From JASBRS01 sp964496495 (GTDB taxonomy: Bacteria > Deinococcota > Deinococci > Deinococcales > Trueperaceae): DNA of 18,575 bases. Position 1 is the stretch's first letter, and each line of letters opens with the position of its first letter. A program made the position numbers and the translations under genes. Below, in pieces: positions 15,758 to 18,575 of this stretch. Location of the stretch: NCBI GenBank assembly GCA_964496495.1, contig CAZBZU010000058.1:1-18575 (forward strand). Direction: 5' to 3'. Under the pieces are notes generated by a model. That model did not search any database, had not been told where the DNA came from, and saw only the letters and a program-made list of their open reading frames with translations.

Positions 15758-15770
15758 TTATCTCCGATAA
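15758..15770. promoter_or_regulatory. TTATC-tcc-GATAA dyad, possible operator
   Basis: A perfect 5-bp inverted repeat with a 3-base spacer in a locally A/T-rich patch. It stands about 60 bases upstream of the TATCCT element on the minus strand, a position suited to a transcription factor. It also touches the end of the terminator stem, so it may only be the A/T tail of that terminator. Confidence 0.3.
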
Positions 15771-15775
15771 ACGCG

Positions 15776-15809
15776 TGGCGGGCCGCCCGGTTCGTGGGGC
15801 GGCCCGCCA
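15776..15809 (-). terminator. strong hairpin terminator after the Ig/beta-helix gene
   Basis: A perfect 13-bp inverted repeat (TGGCGGGCCGCCC and its complement) with an 8-base loop GGTTCGTG, starting 31 bases beyond the TAA stop of the minus-strand gene. On the minus strand ACGCGTTTATC follows, a short T-run. Confidence 0.75.
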
Positions 15810-15839
15810 ATTGCCATCAGCTCCGAATTATGCCAGCCG

Positions 15840-18107
15840 TTACCGCGGGCTCTTCGGAGCCACCATGTCCGGCGTTATCGACATCTGCCGCACCGGGGTC
15901 ACCGTCGTGCAGGTGTCGACCTCCTGGATGTTCGGGTATCCGCTGGTGCCAACGTTGGTCCCGTAGGTGACGCTGTTGAGCGTCAGGTTGTTGGGGTTGG
16001 AGCCGGTGCTGCAGTAGTAGTGCTCGATGCCGCCGCCCCAGTTGGCGCTGTCGCCGTCGAACAACACGTTCGTGAGGGTGGAGGTGCCCACGGCCTCGAT
16101 GGCGAAGCCGCCGCCGACGTCCGTGGCGGTGTTGCCCGTGATGTTGGCGTTCGAGTAGTCGAGCATGTCGCCGTTGTAGATGCCGCCGCCGTAGGCGTAG
16201 GCAGTGGAGTCGTGGGTGTAACCGGTGTAGTCGGCGGTGTTGTTGGCAACCGGGCTGCCATCCATGGTGACGGTGCCACTGTTGTTGTAGATGCCACCAC
16301 CGGAGTACTTGGAGAAGTTGCCGTCGAAGGTGGTGTTGCTGGTCGTCACGGTGCCGCCGTTGTTGAACAGCCCGCCGCCGTAGCCGCCGTCCGAGGGCGT
16401 GGTGGTGTAGGGCGTCCCGTGGATGGTGTAGGTGGTGCCCATCTCGGCGTCTTCCGTGAGCGAGGTGTTGTTGTCGATGTGGCTATCGGTGAGCGTCAGG
16501 GTGCCGGTGCTCTGGTTGTAGATGCCGCCGCCCTGCTGCCAGGCGCGGTTGCCGGTCACGGTGGTGTTCGTGAGCGTCAGGTCGCCCCGATTCTCGATGC
16601 CGCCGCCGTTGTAGATGAAGGTGCCGCCCTGGATCGTGAGGTGGTCGAGCTGCACCGTCGTGCCGGTAGTCACCAGCATCATGCGGGATTCCCAGGTGAA
16701 GGGGTTGGGCGTGGCGGGCGGCGCCGCCGACACGCCGTTGAGCGTCACACCGCCGGCCGGGCCGCTGACCGTCTCGTCGCGGCGGAAGATCAGGTGCGCG
16801 TCGAGGTTGCCGCCGGTGGTGGGCACGGTGTCGACCCCGCCGATGTCGATCGAGGTGATGTCCGAGGCGAAGCCGATGATGCTGCCGGCCGTCGCGTGGT
16901 CGATCACGTAGCGCAGGGTGCCGGGGATGGGCGTGTCGGGCGTGCGGCCGCCCAGCGCGAAGGGATCGTAGTCCTGGGTCGAGACCACCACGTTGGTCGG
17001 CGTCACGTCCGCGGAGCCGGTGCCGCCCGGCCCGGTGGCGATCACGCGGATGATCTGCCGCGTGCTCGCCGGGATGTCGATGGTGTCGGTGGTGCCGGTG
17101 AGGTTGCTGTCGATGAGCTGCTGGTCGGTGGTGTCGGTGTTGAGCACGGAGTAGACGCTGTAGCTGGTGGCGTTGGTGGCGCTCCAGCTGAGGTCCAGCG
17201 TGCTGCCCATGCCGACGGTGGCGGTCAGGTTGCTGACGACCGGCGCCTTGAGGGTGACGGTGGCGGTGGCCGTGGTGTCGCCCTGGCTGTTGCTGGCGGT
17301 CAGCGTGTAGGTGGTGCTGGCGGCGGACGGCGTCACGTCCTTGGTGCCGCTCGCCGTCTGCGGGATGGTGATGGGGTTGCTGCCGTCCGAGAGGCTCCAG
17401 CTGGTGGCGCCCGCGGTAGTCCAGCTCAAGGTGACGCTCGAGCCGGGGTCGATGGGGCTGGCGGGCGTGTAGGAGAAGTCGCTGATGGTCGGCTTGCTGG
17501 CGGCCGCCTGCACCGTCACCTTGGCGGTGGCCGTGGTGGTGCCGAGGCTGTTGGTGGCGCTCAGGGTGTAGGTCACGGTGCCGAGCGCGGGCGTGACGTC
17601 CACGCTGCCAGTCGCCGTCTGCGGGATGGTGATGGTGTTGCTGCCGTCACTGAGGCTGAGGCTGGTGGCCCCGATGACGTCCCAGCTCAAGGTGACCGTG
17701 TCGCCTTCGGTGACGGTCGACGAGCTGGCGCTGAAGCTGGTGATGGTGGGCTTGGCGTCCTGCACCGTCACCGTGATGGTGTCGGACTTGGTCTTGTCGA
17801 CCGTGCTGGTGGCCGTGATCTTGGCGGTGCCGGTCTTCATGGCCGTCACCATGCCGCCGGTCTTGGTGACCGTGGCAACGCTGGTGTCGTTGCTCTTCCA
17901 GGTCACCGTCTTGGCCGCGCCGCCGATCACGCTGACGTCGGCGGTGAGCTTCTGGGAGGCGCCGAGCTTGAGGGCGATGTTGCCGCCCTTGATCGTCACC
18001 TTCACCACCGAGGGGGTGGACCCGCAGGCGGCCAACAACAGCGCCAGAACGGCGACGACCGCCACGAGTACTCGAGATGTCGAAAAGACTGTGTTCCCCT
18101 TTGGCAT
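15840..18107 (-). CDS. surface lipoprotein: Ig-like modules plus GGGI-repeat beta-helix
   Basis: A 755-residue predicted lipoprotein of unknown function. The signal peptide ends in LLLAAC (Cys28). Residues about 33-116 form a Big_2-like bacterial Ig module (SQKLTADVSVIGG; WKSNDTSVATVTKTGG). Two closely related Ig/PKD-like modules follow (about 118-200 and 205-287), sharing DGSNxITIPQTA at an 87-residue offset, then a diverged one (about 288-376). From about 495 the chain is a beta-helix with seven GGG turns (GGGIENRG 501, GGGIYNQS 526, GGGLFNNG 577, GGGIYNNS 603, GGGIYNGD 640, GGGFAIEA 665, GGGIEHYY 691), similar to Chlamydia-type polymorphic outer membrane protein repeats. No autotransporter barrel is present. 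Cys699 and Cys733 could close the C-terminus. The ATG has AAGGA 10 bases upstream. It may bind a glycan or decorate the surface. Confidence 0.85.
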   Translation of the reverse strand: MPKGNTVFSTSRVLVAVVAVLALLLAACGSTPSVVKVTIKGGNIALKLGASQKLTADVSVIGGAAKTVTWKSNDTSVATVTKTGGMVTAMKTGTAKITATSTVDKTKSDTITVTVQDAKPTITSFSASSSTVTEGDTVTLSWDVIGATSLSLSDGSNTITIPQTATGSVDVTPALGTVTYTLSATNSLGTTTATAKVTVQAAASKPTISDFSYTPASPIDPGSSVTLSWTTAGATSWSLSDGSNPITIPQTASGTKDVTPSAASTTYTLTASNSQGDTTATATVTLKAPVVSNLTATVGMGSTLDLSWSATNATSYSVYSVLNTDTTDQQLIDSNLTGTTDTIDIPASTRQIIRVIATGPGGTGSADVTPTNVVVSTQDYDPFALGGRTPDTPIPGTLRYVIDHATAGSIIGFASDITSIDIGGVDTVPTTGGNLDAHLIFRRDETVSGPAGGVTLNGVSAAPPATPNPFTWESRMMLVTTGTTVQLDHLTIQGGTFIYNGGGIENRGDLTLTNTTVTGNRAWQQGGGIYNQSTGTLTLTDSHIDNNTSLTEDAEMGTTYTIHGTPYTTTPSDGGYGGGLFNNGGTVTTSNTTFDGNFSKYSGGGIYNNSGTVTMDGSPVANNTADYTGYTHDSTAYAYGGGIYNGDMLDYSNANITGNTATDVGGGFAIEAVGTSTLTNVLFDGDSANWGGGIEHYYCSTGSNPNNLTLNSVTYGTNVGTSGYPNIQEVDTCTTVTPVRQMSITPDMVAPKSPR
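17351..17648. repeat. 37-bp direct repeat from duplicated Ig modules
   Basis: Bases 17351-17387 and 17612-17648 match at 36 of 37 positions, 261 bases (87 codons) apart. They encode the DGSNxITIPQTA part of adjacent Ig modules. The near-identity at DNA level implies recent duplication or gene conversion. Confidence 0.85.
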
Positions 18108-18192
18108 GCTGCCACCGTCCTTCTTGGGTCTCTACCTGCGCGGGCCCGTTCGAGTCGTTCCTGTTGTTACCACGCTCTCAGGGGCAGCTTAC

Positions 18193-18198
18193 ACCCTA
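18193..18198 (-). promoter_or_regulatory. weak -10 candidate TAGGGT for the Ig/beta-helix gene
   Basis: The minus strand reads GACGTAGGGTGTAAG about 86 bases before the ATG at 18107. It is the closest -10-like match in the 263-base divergent gap, but it is imperfect and lacks a -35. Confidence 0.2.
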
Positions 18199-18253
18199 CG
18201 TCATGGCGGCCGGCAAGTCCCGCCGCCAGGCTGCACGGGGCGTGCCGGCACCA

Positions 18254-18264
18254 TGCTGTAGACT
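18254..18264 (+). promoter_or_regulatory. TGCTGTAGACT promoter before the amidotransferase gene
   Basis: TAGACT (18259-18264) is followed by CGTGGGACC, closely like TAGACT-CGAGGGGCC before the gene at 478. Transcription would start near 18271, giving a leader of about 100 bases before the ATG at 18371. Confidence 0.45.
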
Positions 18265-18268
18265 CGTG

Positions 18269-18302
18269 GGACCGGCGGCGCCAAGCGCCCACCCGCCGGA
18301 CC
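18269..18302 (+). other. leader hairpin at the predicted transcription start
   Basis: GGaCCGGCGG (18269-18278) pairs with CCGCCGGaCC (18293-18302) with one A/A mismatch and a 14-base loop. It would sit at the very 5' end of the amidotransferase message and could stabilise it; no attenuator-like T-run follows. Confidence 0.35.
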
Positions 18303-18370
18303 TCGACGACGCGCGGTCGGCCTGCCGTTCTCGATCGCAACGTGGCTCTGCGGAGGTCAGCCCCGAAGGC

Positions 18371-18575
18371 ATGTGTGGCATCGCCGGCATCTACGCCGCC
18401 CCCGAACAGCTTGCACCTCGCGGCCTCCTCGAGACGATGGCGGGCGAGCTCCTCCACCGTGGCCCCGACGGCGTCGGGCTCTATCTCGACGAGCGCTTCG
18501 GCATGGTCAACACCCGCCTCTCGATCATCGACCTCGCCGGCGGCGACCAGCCGCTCTCGAACGAGGACGGCCGGC
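18371..18575 (+). CDS. asnB: asparagine synthase-type amidotransferase (partial, 5' end only)
   Basis: The first 68 codons of a glutamine-dependent amidotransferase, cut by the window end. MCGIAGIY places Cys2 as the N-terminal nucleophile of the class II glutaminase domain. LLHRGPDGVG (27-36) and NTRLSIIDLAGGDQPLSNEDG (47-67) are the next landmarks of the asparagine synthase B family. GGAGG lies 15 bases before the ATG and AAGG directly before it. Members in surface polysaccharide loci (for example WbpS-like proteins) are thought to amidate uronic acid carboxyls, whereas others make asparagine; the synthetase half that would help decide lies outside the window. It is divergent from the Ig/beta-helix gene. 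Confidence 0.92.
   Translation, partial: MCGIAGIYAAPEQLAPRGLLETMAGELLHRGPDGVGLYLDERFGMVNTRLSIIDLAGGDQPLSNEDGR

Larger units (their letters stand above)
15234..15839. other. 606-base structured intergenic region without a convincing gene
   Basis: Between the two lipoprotein genes, both read on the minus strand, no open frame has credible composition. The region holds a terminator for the right-hand gene (15776-15809), a small dyad (15758-15770) in an unusually A/T-rich patch (about 15735-15770), a TATCCT -10 candidate (15694-15699), a hairpin (15583-15617), an 11-base palindrome CCGAATTTCGG (15556-15566), and paired repeat hairpins (15450-15500). If transcription starts near 15687, the lyase message has a leader of about 450 bases. 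Confidence 0.6.

Noticed and set aside
1..18575. CRISPR arrays, insertion sequences, tRNA or rRNA genes
   Set aside because: None seen: no regularly spaced repeats, transposase motifs, terminal inverted repeats or cloverleaf patterns were noticed by eye on either strand.

Overview
This is a high-GC bacterial window (GC-rich throughout, strong third-position G/C, GTG starts common) carrying a Wzx/Wzy-type surface polysaccharide locus. The phylum cannot be fixed from the sequence. Lipobox signal peptides, Shine-Dalgarno sites and short -10-only promoters (TAGACT or TATCCT) would fit Deinococcota or another high-GC lineage; this is a guess, not a finding.

Left part, + strand (478-5582): two tandem paralogous chain-length/BY-kinase-like proteins, each fusing a Wzz-type membrane domain to a kinase-like domain whose Walker A motif is degenerate. 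They are followed by a DegT/DnrJ/EryC1/StrS aminotransferase and a small PglC-like phosphoglycosyl transferase that would start the lipid-linked repeat unit.

Middle part, - strand (13240 down to 5698): a convergent six-gene operon of Wzx-type flippase, Wzy-type polymerase or ligase, and four GT-B (GT4-like) glycosyltransferases. The last five genes are joined by four consecutive 4-base GTGA stop/start overlaps. With the initiating transferase this gives a simple prediction of up to five sugars per repeat.

Right part: two - strand genes for secreted lipoproteins, each with its own terminator-like hairpin. The first (15233-13353) is a concanavalin-like domain fused to a polysaccharide lyase family 9 parallel beta-helix that keeps all the expected calcium and catalytic residues. 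The second (18107-15840) is a chain of Ig-like modules followed by a GGGI-repeat beta-helix. At the right edge a + strand asparagine synthase-type amidotransferase begins (18371 onward, cut by the window).

Taken together: PglC-like priming, sugar modification (aminotransferase, amidotransferase), assembly by four glycosyltransferases, flipping, polymerisation, length control by unusual kinase-like proteins, and a surface lyase that may trim or release a uronic-acid-containing polymer. The less explained parts are the two P-loop-degenerate kinase paralogs, the 606-base structured region upstream of the lyase gene, and a promoter motif shared by separate units of the locus.
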